A stretch of 64,000 nt of DNA from Meloidogyne chitwoodi (GCA_015183035.1 JACZZP010000018.1:930001-994000), one strand, 5' to 3'. Shown: positions 1-13,761, counted from the first letter of the stretch. Notes: a model not told the origin generated them from the letters alone. Translations and numbers: made by a program.

Positions 1-774
<774 letters not shown>

Positions 775-1227
775 TGATGTAATTTCTTAATATGTCAAAG
801 CAGAAAATATTTTAACTTCAATTCTGAAAGAATCTAAAAACGTAAGTATTAAAACAAATAAATAAAAAAACAAAACAGAAAAAACAAAACAATACAGTCA
901 TCGAAAACTAAGTTTGTGGCAGTCTCAAAAAATCTACTGTTAACAATGACAAGTACCTAAATTTTTTGAAGGAAGAAAAGAAAAAATCCGCACTCAAACT
1001 GCTTGTGATACAGAGAGCAAAAGAAAGAAAATAGTGTTAAATTTGAATGTAAGCTTTTTGGCGCACCTGTAAAACATTTCGCCATAAAAATTTCCTTTTT
1101 CTGCAAGCGGTAAATTTTCACATATTTGTAAACTTATATTTAGGAGTTCGCTTATTACTTTTACGATTTTCTAGTTATTTTATATATTTTTAGATATAAA
1201 CATTTCACTTTATTTTATTGTTAAAAA

Positions 1228-1508
1228 ATGACTGGGGAAGCTATTCTTTCGACCGCAGTAATAACCTTTATTAATTTTATTTTGATTGCTTATTTTTATA
1301 TTAATCAAAACATTTTAAGAATATTCTGTCTACATGGGCAGCATTGGTATCGATTTGCATCGCAATCCTGACTCTTATTTTTGTTATTGGCAGTTTTTTG
1401 CATGAAAAAGTGGTGTCGTTCGCACGTGATATGCAATCGTTCGCACGTGATATGCAACAGATGAAAACGGACATGACTCAATTAAAGCAAAAGTTCAACA
1501 TTGAGTGA
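1228..1508 (+). CDS. Small spliced single-pass membrane protein, unknown
   Basis: Two-exon gene, too short to stand out as one reading frame. Exon 1 (1228-1257) encodes MTGEAILSTA. A 62 bp GT..AG intron (1258-1319) follows, and exon 2 (1320-1508) continues in phase to a TGA, giving 72 residues. Residues about 14-36 form one strongly hydrophobic segment (ALVSICIAILTLIFVIGSF), followed by a polar heptad-like tail ending MTQLKQKFNIE. The tail holds SFARDMQ twice, from a 21 bp tandem duplication at 1416-1457. The layout, one membrane helix followed by a coiled tail, resembles the N-terminal domain of nematode cuticle collagens, but no Gly-X-Y region follows. It could be a collagen relic, a small membrane protein, or chance. 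It lies between divergent DHX15 and MTG2. Confidence 0.45.
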
Positions 1509-1737
1509 TGATTTGACTGTGAAGAGTATTATCTTTAAAGTGACTTATTTAAAACGATCTCTTTTGTTGTTGCTCATAATATCTTTGTGATAAACCAGAT
1601 TGACTAATTATTTGTTTGCTAATTTAAGATTTTATATTTTCATATTACTTATTTCGAACTATTTTTACAAAGTTTTCGTAATTCTTTATCCAAAAGTTGT
1701 TTTTGCCGTGTAAAATTTTATCATTCTCAACTTTTAA

Positions 1738-3388
1738 ATGAAAGTCATTAAAATTTTATCAAGATGTTCAAAAAATGATTATACTTGGATAAAGCGATCT
1801 CTCTCCACAGCATTATTTGAAACTAATCAAAATGTTGACTTGTCACACAAAACACCGGTGCTTCCAAAAAAGTCAAGATCAACAGGCGAACCTCTCGACT
1901 TTATCGACTACCAAAAAATACTTTGTTATGGTGGAAACGGCGGTAATGGAATGATTTCTTTTCTACGCGAGAAGAACATAGAATTCGGTTTTTTATTTAA
2001 ATAGTTAAATTATTTCAAATTTGATTTAGGAGGACCGGATGGCGGAAATGGTGGAAACGGAGGCCATATCATCTTCAGAGGTATTTTACATATTTATACT
2101 GTTATTTTCATCTAAATTTAGCGAATTCAAAAGTTAGTGATTTATCGAAAGTAGATTTGCTTATGAAAGCAGAAAATGGACAACCTGGTAAAATTTAAAT
2201 CTTTTTAATTTAATTTGTAATATAAACTTTTAAGGACAAGAAAAATGTTGTCATGGTAAAAATGGTGGGCACCTATATGTAGATGTGCCATTAAATACAC
2301 TTATTAAACGACCAAGTGATGATGAACTTTGTCCTGTAAAAGATTCAATATGGGAACTAACTCGTGAAGGAGAAATGTTTATTGCTGCTAGAGGTGGTGC
2401 TGGCGGACATGGAAATGCCTTTTACTTATCTAATATGACGCGGAAACCATTAAAGGCTGAAGAAGGAGGTCGTGGTGAAAAGGTTAAATATAAAAAAGAC
2501 ACTAATAAAAGAATATATATAATATGTAAATAAAAATTTTAATCCGTTGGAAATAAATTTTCTTTTGATGAAAAGTTGTTGCCAGAAGTAAAAATATAAT
2601 ATATAAAATTATAATAAAATCAAAAGACATATATTAAATTAATTCGAAAATTTTAGATTGCCTACGACATAGAAATGCGTGTAATGGCAACCGCTGGTTT
2701 TGTTGGCTTTCCAAACGCGGGTAAATCGTAGGTTTTTGTTTTCTTGTTTTGAAACTCAATTTTCTCATTTTCAGTACACTTCTCAGGTCAATATCTCGTG
2801 CTAAACCAAAGGTGGCAGCTTATCCTTTTACAACACTTAAACCTAGTGTTGGAATGGTTCAATATTCGGACTACTTTCAAGTCGCCGGTTTATTTAATAT
2901 TTATTTTTTGAATAGAAAAATTTATAGTTGCCGATATACCCGGTTTAGTAAAAGGAGCACATAAAAATGAAGGACTTGGTTTCAGTTTTTTGAGGCATAT
3001 TCTTCGTTGCGAATGCATACTTTATGTTATTGATTGTTCTCAATCAGATTTGCGAAATCAATGGATTTCATTAAGAAGAGAATTAGAATTGTACGATGAA
3101 GATTTAAAGAAAAAAGAAAATGCAATTGTTTTCAACAAAATAGACGCAGTGAAGAACAGAGTATTTTTTCAAATTTTTATTAAAATTTAATAATAAAATA
3201 TATTTATTCAGGAAGAATTTGAAAAAGATGTTGCAAAAACATTTGCTGGTGAAAGGCTATTTTTCATTTCTGGCAAATATAGATTAGACCTTGATCCTTT
3301 ATTAATGTATTTACGTGAAAAACATGAAAGATTTTTACTTGAAAGGGAAGCTTTATCGAAAAAAGAAGAAGAACAAATGATGATGTAA
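1738..3388 (+). CDS. Mitochondrial Obg-family GTPase (MTG2/GTPBP5)
   Basis: GTPase that acts late in assembly of the mitochondrial large ribosomal subunit. The N-terminus is basic and presequence-like ([13 protein letters not shown]). An Obg fold follows with its glycine-rich strands ([39 protein letters not shown]). The G domain follows: G1 GFPNAGKS with the codon for the following Thr completed across an intron, G2/switch [12 protein letters not shown]3 [10 protein letters not shown], and G4 NKID. The gene has about eight short exons. The intron after GGRGEK is longer, about 175 bp (2483-2656), and joins to [24 protein letters not shown]. Stop at 3386-3388. There is no C-terminal TGS/OCT extension, as usual for mitochondrial members. 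Confidence 0.86.
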
Positions 3389-3453
3389 CTTTTTTATAGC
3401 AAAAATAAAATTGATTTTCTTTGTATTTCTTTTAAAAAATTATAATAAATAAT

Positions 3454-5477
3454 TTAAGTTAAAGGAATAAGTTTTGATTTAAGAAATCCATCTCTCCTAT
3501 TTAATATTCTTCCCCAATTTAATAAATGTTTTTCTGACTGCCGTACTCTTTCAGCTTTCCTTAGCAATAATGGAAAATCTTTTCCAGGTAGTGGAAGACG
3601 TGCTGCTAAATTTGCATCAAATAAACATCCATTATTTAAATTTTGACCAGAATTAATATCCAAATTAAAATACAACACGGAAAACCCAGTCATAAAAGCA
3701 TCAACTCCTATAATTTGTTAAATTTATTAATATTAAAAAGCAGAATATACCAGCTCGATGCCTTCCTCTGCTCTCAAAAGAGTCTAAATGGCTCAAAGAT
3801 GCTATTGATTTTGATGTAGTTGCTTTAATACAATGTTCATTATTTTCATAAATTAATTCTTCACTCGTCTTTTCAGGCTTTGTTTTAAATTTTTTTGTTC
3901 CATTAAGTTGAATATTCTTAAATTATTATTGATTTTAAAGAGAAAGACAAGAAGAGAATTATTCTTCAATTTAAATTGTTATCCTCAAATTTTATTTGAA
4001 TTCAGTTAATTTTTAATCTATAATAATAAAAATACCGATTTGCACTTTAATTCTTCATTGTCATTATTCAATTCATTTTCATCGCTATAAGATTTCCGCT
4101 TTCTTTTTCGTCGTCTCTTCTCTTTTTCCCTTCTGATTATCTCACGTTTATCCTCATAATCTATTAAAAGATCAACATCATGTTCTTTTTGACAATTTTG
4201 ACGATTTTTGCAGCTACCAAAATTCTAATTATAATAATGCAAAATTTTTTTTAAATTGTCTAATAAAACCTTGTAGTTTTCACATAATTCCTCATATTGA
4301 ATATTTGTTGTATTTTTTTTTAGAAAATTTTCACTTAGTCCAACATTTATTCTACTAAAAAGAATTTCACTTTTAACATCTTTTGGTAGCTTGGAAAACT
4401 TAATAGACACAAAAGATTTGTTTAGAGTTTCCATCCGAAGATGATTTAAACGTTGAGCTTTTCTAAAGACATATTCCAAATATGACTTTTCAAACTAAAT
4501 TATAAAATATTTATATAATTCTTAATATGAACAATATATAAGATATTCTTCTCTCAAAGACCACCTTGGGATAATTCATAATTAGATACTGAGAATTTCA
4601 GAGGAATAAATAATTAATTTATCAATAATATTTGTAAAAGAACCTCTTCACTCCTTAACGCTAAGTATTTTGAATCCAAAATGGTAGGAGATTCAATGTT
4701 AACAAAATTTGATCCGTCAGTAATTCCAAACCAATCTGCTACATTTGCGACAAATTCATCCACACATTCTGGTAATGATGTATAAAAATGTTCATAAATA
4801 AATAACAAATCATTAAGTCCATTATGAAATGCAAGAGATACACCAGACGCAAGAATTTCTTCGAAAAGTGACTTGAAAATATTTTCTCTACCATTTGCCT
4901 TAATTTTAACAATTATCAGAGTATGTCAATTAATTTATTATTATTGTCAAAACTTACTGATTTTGTATATCTGATACCATGACTAAACAAACGGTTGAAG
5001 TCAAATCCGTGCGAAGAAAGAAATACAAACGCCTCAGGATCAGCAACAAAAGGTTTTGATTCAAGCGAAAGTAGATCAAAAATCTAAATAAAATTGAAAA
5101 CATTACTATCACAAACTCTTCCTAGTATTTTTTAAAATAATTTTTTAGTTTTTATATTTAACCTTGCATTTGTAAGAAATATTCCAAGGATCGTTTGACT
5201 GTTTCCTTCGGAATGTGGCAATTCCCATAGACAAAATAGTACGAGTTCTTACAGTTTCTTTCGCAACTTTGTACCGATCAGAAAATGCTTTCTTGTTGGG
5301 AGCATCACCAAGACCACTAAATTCCTAAAAATAAAAGTAGAGTAAAATATATAACAAAAAAACCAAGTCAATTGCGACGATATGTGCTTGTTGAATCGAA
5401 TTTAAAAGCTGTGGCCATACTATACCAATATTTTCTCGGTTTATTTCAGCGACCGGTATTTTACTTTTAAAAGACAT
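3454..5477 (-). CDS. TOE1-type 3'-exonuclease (CAF1/DEDDh family)
   Basis: Target-of-EGR1 deadenylase, a nuclear/Cajal-body 3'-exonuclease that trims the tails of snRNA precursors. Seen in order: WPQLLNSIQQAHIVAIDL spliced to EFSGLGD (the D-x-E ExoI motif), RYKVAKETVRTRTILSMG, FLSSHGFDFNRLFSHGIRY, the ExoII region FHNGLNDLLFIYEHFYTSLP, and DSKYLA. A CCCH-like finger ending NCQKEHDVDLLIDYED comes next, then an Arg/Lys nuclear signal (EKRRRKRKRK), and the ExoIII segment RHRAGVDAFMTGF. The D-E-D-D-h residues all appear present. HDVDLLID after the finger is typical of TOE1 rather than PARN. Its start is about 150 bp downstream of the ILKAP stop on the same strand, compatible with an operon. Confidence 0.87.
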
Positions 5478-5625
5478 AATCCTTAATTAAAAAATAAATA
5501 CGTACACACAAAAAAGAACTAGTTAAAATATAAATTAAAATTATTAAATAATTATAAATATATCCTTTAACAAAAATAAAATGTCACCAAACAAATATTT
5601 TGACTAACACAAAATATTGAAGAAA

Positions 5626-7130
5626 TTAATACATTTTAATCATTTCATCTTTCTTTATAAAAACAATAATTATAACAGAAACATTATCGCCACATCCACG
5701 TCTTATTGCATCTGCACAAATTTCATCTGAGATATATGACCATAAAGATGTCTCATCTTCATTTAAATTTGATGCTGTTCTACGTTTGAAACAATTCAAA
5801 ACAAATTGGATAGCAGAATCTGGAGTAAAACTTTTCCAAAGTCCATCACATGCCAAAATTAAAAACCTAAAAATTAAAAAAGTTAAATTAATAATAAAAA
5901 AGGAATTTACGAACATATCATTCAAACCAATTGTTAACTTTTTAATATCAGGTGTACAAATAACTCCATGTGATTTCATTTGTCCATCTCCAATTGAACG
6001 TGACACCTCTAAAATTCCCATAACACGACCATCTCTAAAATTATTATTCAATTTATTAGTTAAAAAAACATTCTCAATTTAAATATGTTCGCCTCCCAAT
6101 TCTAAATTTTGTTAATAAAAAGAATTAAACTTACTTAACAGACCCTCCTGCTTTCTGTATACGCATTCTTTCTTCAAAAATCATTGGACTATGATCAACA
6201 GTTAATTGTAGTGCCATACTTTCCTTTTTATCAGGTTTATATCGACAAATAACAGCCTACAATTAGACTGAAAAATTAATACAAAAAAACATTTTAACCT
6301 TTGAATCACCAATATTTGCACAAAAAATTGATTCATTTAAAAGCAATATTGTTGTACAAGTAGTACCATCTCTCAAAGTTGGCTTACTTAAATTATAAAA
6401 TTAATTTAAAAAAAAAATAAAAAAAACCTCTTCTTGGCTTGAGTAAGAAAATCATCATCAACAGATTTATATGTTTCTATGAAAATCTTTTTTATAAACC
6501 TTTCAAAAAGAGCAATATCAGAATTTTGTTTAACATCTTAATTTTATATAAATTTATTGTTATCGTAAAAATAATTAAATAAAGTACATTTTCTGGAGAC
6601 ATCAACAAATTTCAAAACAAAGTTTTTTGTACAATATTCGGCTGCACGTTCACCAGCATGACCATCAAAAAGTGCATAAAAGGCGAAACGTCCATTACTA
6701 AAATTTTGGATCCAAAATATGAATCAATTTATTGATTCCATGAGCCCATACACTCCTTGTGGTTTCAGCAAAGTTTCCATCTGACTCTGTAATGAATCAA
6801 TTAAAAGATGTCGATCATGCATTTCTTCCCGTTCTCCTTTCCTGGCTGCACAAACGCTCAAAAGGTAATTCGCTGCCACAGATTCGACTAAAGATAATTA
6901 AATTTTTTTAAATATAACACCAATTCCCGGAAAAGAAAATTACCTGAAGTACTGGATCCTACAAAAAACGAGACATTTGTTCCATCCACTCCATCAGCCT
7001 TAATTCTTTTTGGTTCAGAATCTGAAATAAAACTCCCATTTCCCCCAGAATCTTCATCGTCTGATCCATATAATGAGAAAATCGGAGTATTTGATTTCCT
7101 TTTTTGAGAAATACTATCGTTGGAATTCAT
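5626..7130 (-). CDS. PP2C-family Ser/Thr phosphatase, ILKAP type
   Basis: Metal-dependent phosphatase of the PPM family, closest to integrin-linked-kinase-associated phosphatase. The N-terminus is acidic and Ser-rich (MNSNDSISQKRKSNTP, then SLYGSDDEDSGGNGSF) with a PKRIK cluster. PP2C motifs in order: AARKGEREEMHDRH, the metal site FYALFDGHAGERAAEY, RDGTTCTTILL, FCANIGDSKAVICRY, FEERMRIQKAGGSV, DGRVMGILEVSRSIGDGQMK, FLILACDGLWKSFTP, and the last metal Asp in GCGDNVSVIII. KAGG-VRDGRV-G-LEVSRSIGDGQ is the ILKAP signature. About seven exons. The SMC2 stop lies 221 bp upstream and the TOE1 start about 150 bp downstream, all on the same strand. Confidence 0.87.
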
Positions 7131-7350
7131 TTCTAAAATTAATTACAGTTACAAAATAAAATCTTATAAAATAAAAAATATATAATGTGATTTAATACAA
7201 AATGTAATAAAATAAATAAATAAAACAAAATTTTTATTTAAATGTCAAAAATAAATGGAAATGAATAGCTTAGGGAGATCAAAATTTTAATAAAATAATT
7301 TAAAAACAAATAGAAAAAGATTTAATTGAGATTGTAATTTTTGTTAAAAT

Positions 7351-10300
7351 TTATTGCCGAATATTTTCTTGTCTTGATATGATTGAACGTCCATCTTTAA
7401 ACTGAACACGATATACAACATTAGCATTATCAAAAAATCCTTGCTTCAAAGACACAACAATAAACTAAAAAAATCTTTATTAAAAAATATAAAAATAAAT
7501 TTACCTGACTCTGACTAAAATGATTTTTGATCATTTTTCCAATATTTTCAGTATGTGAAATATCTAATGCTGCATCAATTTCATCAAGAATATAAAAAGG
7601 TGCTGGTTTAAATTTTAACATCGACAAAATTAAAGAAAGGGCAATAAGAGAGCGTTGTCCACCAGAAAGTTCACTAATACTCTAAAATTTAACACATTTT
7701 GTTGAGATTTACATTAATTATTTTCAAATTTATTTAATTAATAAATATAATGACCTTATATTTCTCATTAAATGCGACTCGAACTTCCAATCCTGAAAGA
7801 CAATTTTCAGCTCCGGCAGAAGGAACAAGTTCTGCGCTTGCACCAGGAAGAAGAGTTGAATAAATAGAACAAAAATCCTTAAAAATTATGAATAAATGGA
7901 ATAAAATTTATTTATATTACAATGCTAATCTGTTTATGCGCAGCAATAATTTCTCTCTTTTTTCTTTCATCAAGTTGTTCAATTGTTTCGTAAAGTTGAT
8001 TTTTATCTTTAACTAACTGAGAACGTTTAGCATCTAATTCTTGACATTGTTCTTCTGCAGTATCCAATAAATGTATTGCTCTAGAAAAATATTAATTATA
8101 CTAATAATAAAATTAAAAAATAAAGAAGTTAACCCTCTAATCATTGAAAATTTACTTTTTGTTTATTGTACGTGAGAGTTCTTTAATCCTATCCTTGCGC
8201 TGTTCAATTTCTATTTTCGCAAGATCAAATGTAAAGTTGGTAAAATCATAATCACTTCCTTGTATTCCAAAATTTTCCTTCTCTTCTAAAATCCAATGGT
8301 GTGTTCGTTCCAATTGCTGAGCCTGAATAATATAAAATTTATTAAAATATAAATAAATTTAAACTCTTTTGGAAAATTCCTTTGAATCTTTAAGAGCTTT
8401 CAGTTCATCTCTATTATTTGATTGTTGTTTGTTCTCCAATTGACTTATTCTTTTCTTTAATTCACTAATTTCAGCAGCCTTTGCACGGAATGTTTTGTCT
8501 TTAGAACGAATATCTTTATTATAATTGTCCAACTCATCTTGAAGATTACGAACAGTCTCCTTTATTAAATTAAATATTAGCATGGTATTAATTAAAAAAA
8601 AATAAACATTTGCTTCGGCAACTTTTATGTTAAATGCTTCAAGTTCTGCAATCTTTTCTTCATAGGATCTGTCCATTTGTTCAAGCTCTTTTCCATCATT
8701 TTCAATTGATTTTTCTAATGAATTAATTTCTTCTCTGAAATTTAAAATTAATACTAAAAGTATAAAATAAAAAAACCTCAGACTTGCAAGACTTTCTTTT
8801 GCATTAATAAAAGTGTCTTTTATTCTCTCAAGTTCTTTTTTAGCATTATCTAATTCAGTTTGTGCATTTCTCTTTTCTTTTTCCTGTAAAACGAAGTTAT
8901 ATAAAAAAATAAAGAAAAATTAAATACTAGGAAATTTTCGTCTTTCTTCTGCTGTTCTAGTTCACATATGTGTTGTTTCAGTATATCAACATCAGATAGA
9001 CCATTTGCTATTACTTCTTTTGCATTTTTCATTTCAAGCTCCAGACGTTCAATTTCCTCAGTTAACACTTCAAAGGTATTAAATTTAAGCGCCGAATTTG
9101 CTGCATCCAAATGTTGTTTCATATCCCGTAACTTTGTAGTTAAATCTTCAAAACGATTTTGGATTGGACGAAGAGAAGCAAGTTTTGCTATAAAAAAAGG
9201 TTTGCAAAAAAACATTTAAAAATACAAATTAAAGAATTAATCTCTTGATTAATAGCAACAATTCTTTCATATTTGCCAAAAATATTGTGAAGTGCATGTA
9301 AGACAGATACTTTTTGACTTCGTGAACCGCCGGTTAAAATTCCACGAGGATTAAAATCTTCTCCATTCAACGTTACCGTTCGACAATTTACGTTTTTATT
9401 TTTATAAGTTAACATATCTGCTTGTTCCATCGTTAAACAAATCTAAAAAAAATCTTACAATTAACTCCTCAAAATAAATAAATATATTAAAAATACCAAA
9501 GAATTTCCAAAGACATAGTTTATGACTGGTTCCAATTCTGGTGGATATTCAATTAAATCTCGAGGCACGAAAACATTATCATCACCAACCATGCATTTTG
9601 CCTCTTGAATTTTAGACAGACTAACAACACCGCGGACTTCAATTTTATCCATGGGAAGCATAGTTACACGATTTTGAATACATTTTTTGTCAATAAGAAT
9701 TTTAGCAAATTCAGCTTTATTAACCACAATATTATAAATCTGTAATGGAAGATAAATTAAATATGTTAAAAATAAGTTTAAAATAGTATAATTTTGAGCA
9801 AAAAATTCCTCTAAACAAATCAAAAAAAACAAACCCTTCCTCCCCCGACAACTTCTAGTGCTGTTGCAAATTTAGGATCCTTCAATTTGAATAATTTAGC
9901 AACAATTCCTCTAACATTTTTACGATCAAATCCATCATAAGGATCTTTGTAATTAAATTGTAAATTGAAATATCTAAAAAGTAAAATAAGTATATATAAA
10001 TCAGATAATTAAATATTACTTTGCCTCAAAACCGTCAATTTCGTTGGTAATTTCAGCATGTTCTTGGCATAAACGTCTACGTTGATTTTCTAAATTTTTT
10101 TCAAACTCGGGATTAAAATTTAATGAATGAAGTTCTTGCTGAAATGTAATGAATAAAAAATTTTTTAAATAAAACTAAAAACCTCAATTTTAGTAATATC
10201 GGTCTCTATTTTCTTTTTCAATTCATGACTTCCAGTGGAACGACGTTTAGAAGAGGCAAGTTCCAAACGCTTTTTCTCGATAATTTTTCCCGACTGTGTT

Positions 10301-12772
10301 ATTTGCATCTCTAATTTTTGTAAATTTGTTTGTTGCTCAGAAAGTTTTGTTCTTGTAACTAAAATTGTTTAAAATAAGCTAACTCTTGTAATCTGACGTA
10401 AAAATAAACCTATCTAGGATTTCTATTTATTATATTCTCATATTAAAAACTAACAGACAATCTAATATGTTTTAATAAATAAATAAAATTTACATATCAA
10501 GTTTAAACATATAAATAATAAAATATTCACCTGTCAGTTGTGCCTCTAAAGTAACAGCATTTCCCATCTCATCAGTAGTCATCCCAAGAGCCAGTGCTTC
10601 TAGCTTCTGGCGTGCTTTTTGAACAGCTTCTTCTGCTGATAAACCACACTGTTCCACTGTTCCATTTTCAGATAGAGCAGTGGCAAGTTGTTTTTTCTTT
10701 GTTTCCAAATGTTGTCTATCACTAAGTAATGATTCATTTTTACGCTTGATAGATATCTGTAGCTCGTTTAAATTAGCCTGTAAAAAGTAAAGTTTATAAA
10801 CTTTTTTAAAATAAAAAACTTCTTTTCCATCTTTTTCAGACTCAATCCTTGCAAGAGAATTCTGTTTTTCTTTAAGTAATTTTTCCAAATTCTGCAATTC
10901 AGGAGCCATATTTTTAGTTCTTTCTGATTCCATTTGTTGTAAAGTTTGTTCCTCACGTTTTGTTTCTGCTTTTAATTCAGTAATTTCTTTTTCTAGTTCC
11001 TTGATACGTTGTCGAAATGTTTGAGTCTTATTTTCAAGTTCTTTTATTTGAAGCTAAAGTGGAAAAATATCAATTCTTTTAAAAAATAACGAAGTTTGAT
11101 AAATGTTTTGTCCAATTTTTTAATAAATTTTTAATTCCATGTTCTTATATCTAAATATAATACCTGACTATTATGATAATCGTACGCATTAAACTTCCGT
11201 TCAAGAACTTCCAGTTCACGTTCAATCCTCTGGTATTCCAAATAATTTTCTCGGTCCTTCTTTAACCGCTCAACACGAGGAAATATGTCTTCATCAAATA
11301 GCTAAACTAAAAAATTAAAAGAAAAGTCGCGAAAAAACCCTGCTAATCTCTTCAACTTTGGCATCCTTTTTTTCAATTACGCGAATGGCATTTTGTTTTT
11401 TACATTCATACATACGTACACCAGCCGCTTCTTCTAACATTGAAAGAATCTAAATAAAATTAAATAAATAAAGAACTAGTTAAATTAACCTCTAATGGCT
11501 TCATTCCGAGAACTTTAGTTATACGTCCTTGCATGATTAAAAAATGTGGATTGTTCACATTTATACCAACCATTCGAAAGAGATCAGAAACACGCTGATT
11601 AGTTGCAATTGTTCCATTAATCTGATAAGTATTCCTTCCATTTATAATTATCTAAAAATTTAATGTCGAATTTTATTTAGTTTTAAAATACCTGTCTTTT
11701 AACAACAATCTCTTTACACTTGCTGTACCCAGCTGGCTGCTGATCGCTATTATCAAAAACAATAGTAACCGTTGCACGATTTACACCAGCTTGGCCTTGT
11801 TTATAAACGAGATCAGTCAGAGTGTGTGCACGGACATTTGCCTTAAACAGATTAATAATTTCAATTTTCTTAAAATTAAAAGAAACGGTACTTTTTTGGT
11901 TTGGGGGGCATTCTGCGGACATTTTTTGCGGACAATTATTATTATATATTTTAGTAGTCTATATTATTTGATTTTTGCCTTAAGGCATATATTGACTTTA
12001 TTCACACAAATAAGAATCATGATTGACAAATACATTAGAAATATCACGAAAAGCACAGTTGGACCTATTGGGTGTGTTTTATTACTTCTCCATTTTTGGG
12101 TCCATTGCTAGTTGGTCTTGGAGCAAACTTGGACCTATTCGTTGAAATTTATTCTAAATATTTTATTGTTCGTGTAAAGGCAATCAGACCAAAATACCTT
12201 CTACACATTAGAGTAAATTTCACCGAATAGGTCCAAGTTTGCTCCAAGACCAACCAGCCATGGGCACAAAAATGGAGAAGTAATAAAACACACCCAGTAG
12301 GTCCAACTGTGCTTTTTGGTGATATTTCTAATGTACTACCAACCATTGCTGAAGCCCTTCTTTTTGTAAGCTGATCTTGTTGTATAATTGTGACAAAGTA
12401 AAATTTTGAAGAGTTTGAATCATTTTTCTAAATAATCGATTGACAAAAATGTAAATGATTTACACCTTTTTGTTAGTCTATGTACTCCTTTTATATGCCT
12501 TAAGGCAAAAATCAAATAATATAGACTACTAAAATATATAATAATAATTGTCCGCAAAAAATGTCCGCAGAATGCCCCCCAAACCAAAAAAGTACCAAAG
12601 AAACTCTTACCAAATTAGTTATGCCAAGTAGAAAACAAATTGCATCCAAAATGTTTGATTTACCAGAGCCATTTAAACCAGTTATGGCGTTAAACTGTGG
12701 ATCTAGTTTGTCTACTATCTCACGTTGAGAATATGATTTAAATCCTTCGATTTCAATCTTTTTAATACGCAT
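7351..12772 (-). CDS. Condensin subunit SMC2 (MIX-1 orthologue)
   Basis: ATPase arm of condensin, needed for mitotic chromosome compaction; the C. elegans orthologue MIX-1 also works in dosage compensation. The start at 12772 gives [18 protein letters not shown], then Walker [37 protein letters not shown] and [15 protein letters not shown] follow, diagnostic for SMC2. Two long coiled coils flank a hinge (about 9400-9950, with [19 protein letters not shown] after it). The C-terminal head has the LSGG signature around 7650 and Walker [13 protein letters not shown], ending [18 protein letters not shown] at 7351. About 18 exons. Intron 1 is enlarged by a 710 bp mobile element. No frame break was seen; the short tail lacks the basic extension of vertebrate SMC2. 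Confidence 0.92.
11887..12596. mobile_element. Inverted-repeat (MITE-like) element, 8 bp TSD, in SMC2 intron 1
   Basis: A 710 bp element with terminal inverted repeats of more than 100 bp. The outer ends are GGTACTTTTTTGGTTTGGGG on the left and the exact complement on the right. It is flanked by a perfect 8 bp direct repeat AAAGAAAC (11879-11886 and 12597-12604). Removing it leaves a normal intron of about 50 bp, so it inserted about 10 bp inside the SMC2 donor site. A second, inner inverted repeat (about 12040-12150 and 12200-12330) contains TTGGACCTATTGGG and AATAAAACACACCCA. The same inner sequence recurs in the element at 48178-48702. No transposase reading frame was found, so it is non-autonomous. 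The 8 bp duplication fits hAT, Merlin or P superfamilies. Confidence 0.9.
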
Positions 12773-12794
12773 TCTGTTAAAAAAAGATAGTTAG

Positions 12795-13559
12795 CACAGC
12801 GGGTCAACCCAGTTAACAGGCACGACTTAGGTTAGAGAAAAGATTTGCAGTGTTGTTATGTCTTAGTATGGTAGATCTGGGAAGTTAGGCAGCGGTGGTG
12901 AGAAATGTGGGAAAGAAAAGAAGAGAGAAGGAGAAATGGTCAGAAGCGTAAAAAGTTGCAAAATGGTCAGTATGAAAAGGGTCAATGAGAGAAATTTCTC
13001 TCTTGTATAAGGGGAATTAGTAGGAACTTATAGTATGAGAATATCATAATCGAATTTTTTCAAATTTTGTATAGTTGTAGCATTATATCTTTACTACAAT
13101 TATACAAATTTTGAGCTGCGAACAAACTTAAATAACTGAGTTATAATTTTTTGAAAATCGACGAAAATTGCCATATTTTTGGCCATAACTTCCTTCAAAG
13201 ATTTCCAATCTCTTTTATTTTAATTTCAATCGACTAAGCGTTGCTTTCTGCTTTTTTCATCATTCCCTATTTTGCTTCTTTCACGGAAAAAACGCATTTC
13301 TGTAGTTTCCTATAGAAAAAAAATTCAATTTATAGAAAATTTTTCTAATTTTTTTCTTATAATATTCTTAAAACTATAATCTATGAAATTGTTAGACAAA
13401 ATTAAAATCTGTTAACTAAAAGTTGAGATATTGGATTTTAAAGTTGGTAACCTCATTTCTGGGTAAAATGAAAAACAAGAGTAATGATTAAAACGAGAGA
13501 GCGAATTATAGAAAGAAAGAAAACGAGACACTTCATTAAGTCCGCCTTAACCCGCTGTG
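12795..13559. mobile_element. Putative element with short CACAGCGGGT ends, 6 bp flanking repeat
   Basis: The left end CACAGCGGGTCAACCC (12795) and right end TTAACCCGCTGTG (13559) are inverted. Both are flanked by AGTTAG (12789-12794 and 13560-13565). The 765 bp interior has no convincing reading frame. It holds a poly-purine stretch (12890-12960) and AT-rich sequence with a TTTTTTCA/TGAAAAAA character. The element begins only about 20 bp upstream of the SMC2 start codon, so it now makes up the SMC2 5' flank. With only about 13 bp of inverted ends the call rests mainly on the flanking duplication. Confidence 0.55.
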
Positions 13560-13625
13560 AGTTAGTTTAATCAATTTAGAAATGGTTTTTGATATTTACA
13601 CTGTACGTACATATTTGGCTCTACT

Positions 13626-13722
13626 ACTTTTCGTCAATGGACTTTCCGTCAACGGACCATTCGTCAATACCTTTCGTCAACGGACTTTTCGATAAGACTT
13701 TTCGTCAACGGACTTTTCGTCA
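13626..13722. repeat. Short tandem repeat, TTTTCGTCAACGGAC unit
   Basis: About six degenerate copies of a 15-17 bp unit, TTTTCGTCAACGGAC, between two inverted-repeat blocks. No coding potential. A related motif (CATTCGTCACTGAACCTTTCG) occurs at 25935-25960. Confidence 0.75.
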
Positions 13723-13761
13723 ATGAATAAAATTTGAAAAATAAGAGAAAAATACTAATTA

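Noticed and set aside
2483..2656. Extra short exon in the longer MTG2 intron
   Set aside because: An open stretch exists near 2550-2590, but joining 2482 to 2657 directly gives the expected Obg spacing before G1.
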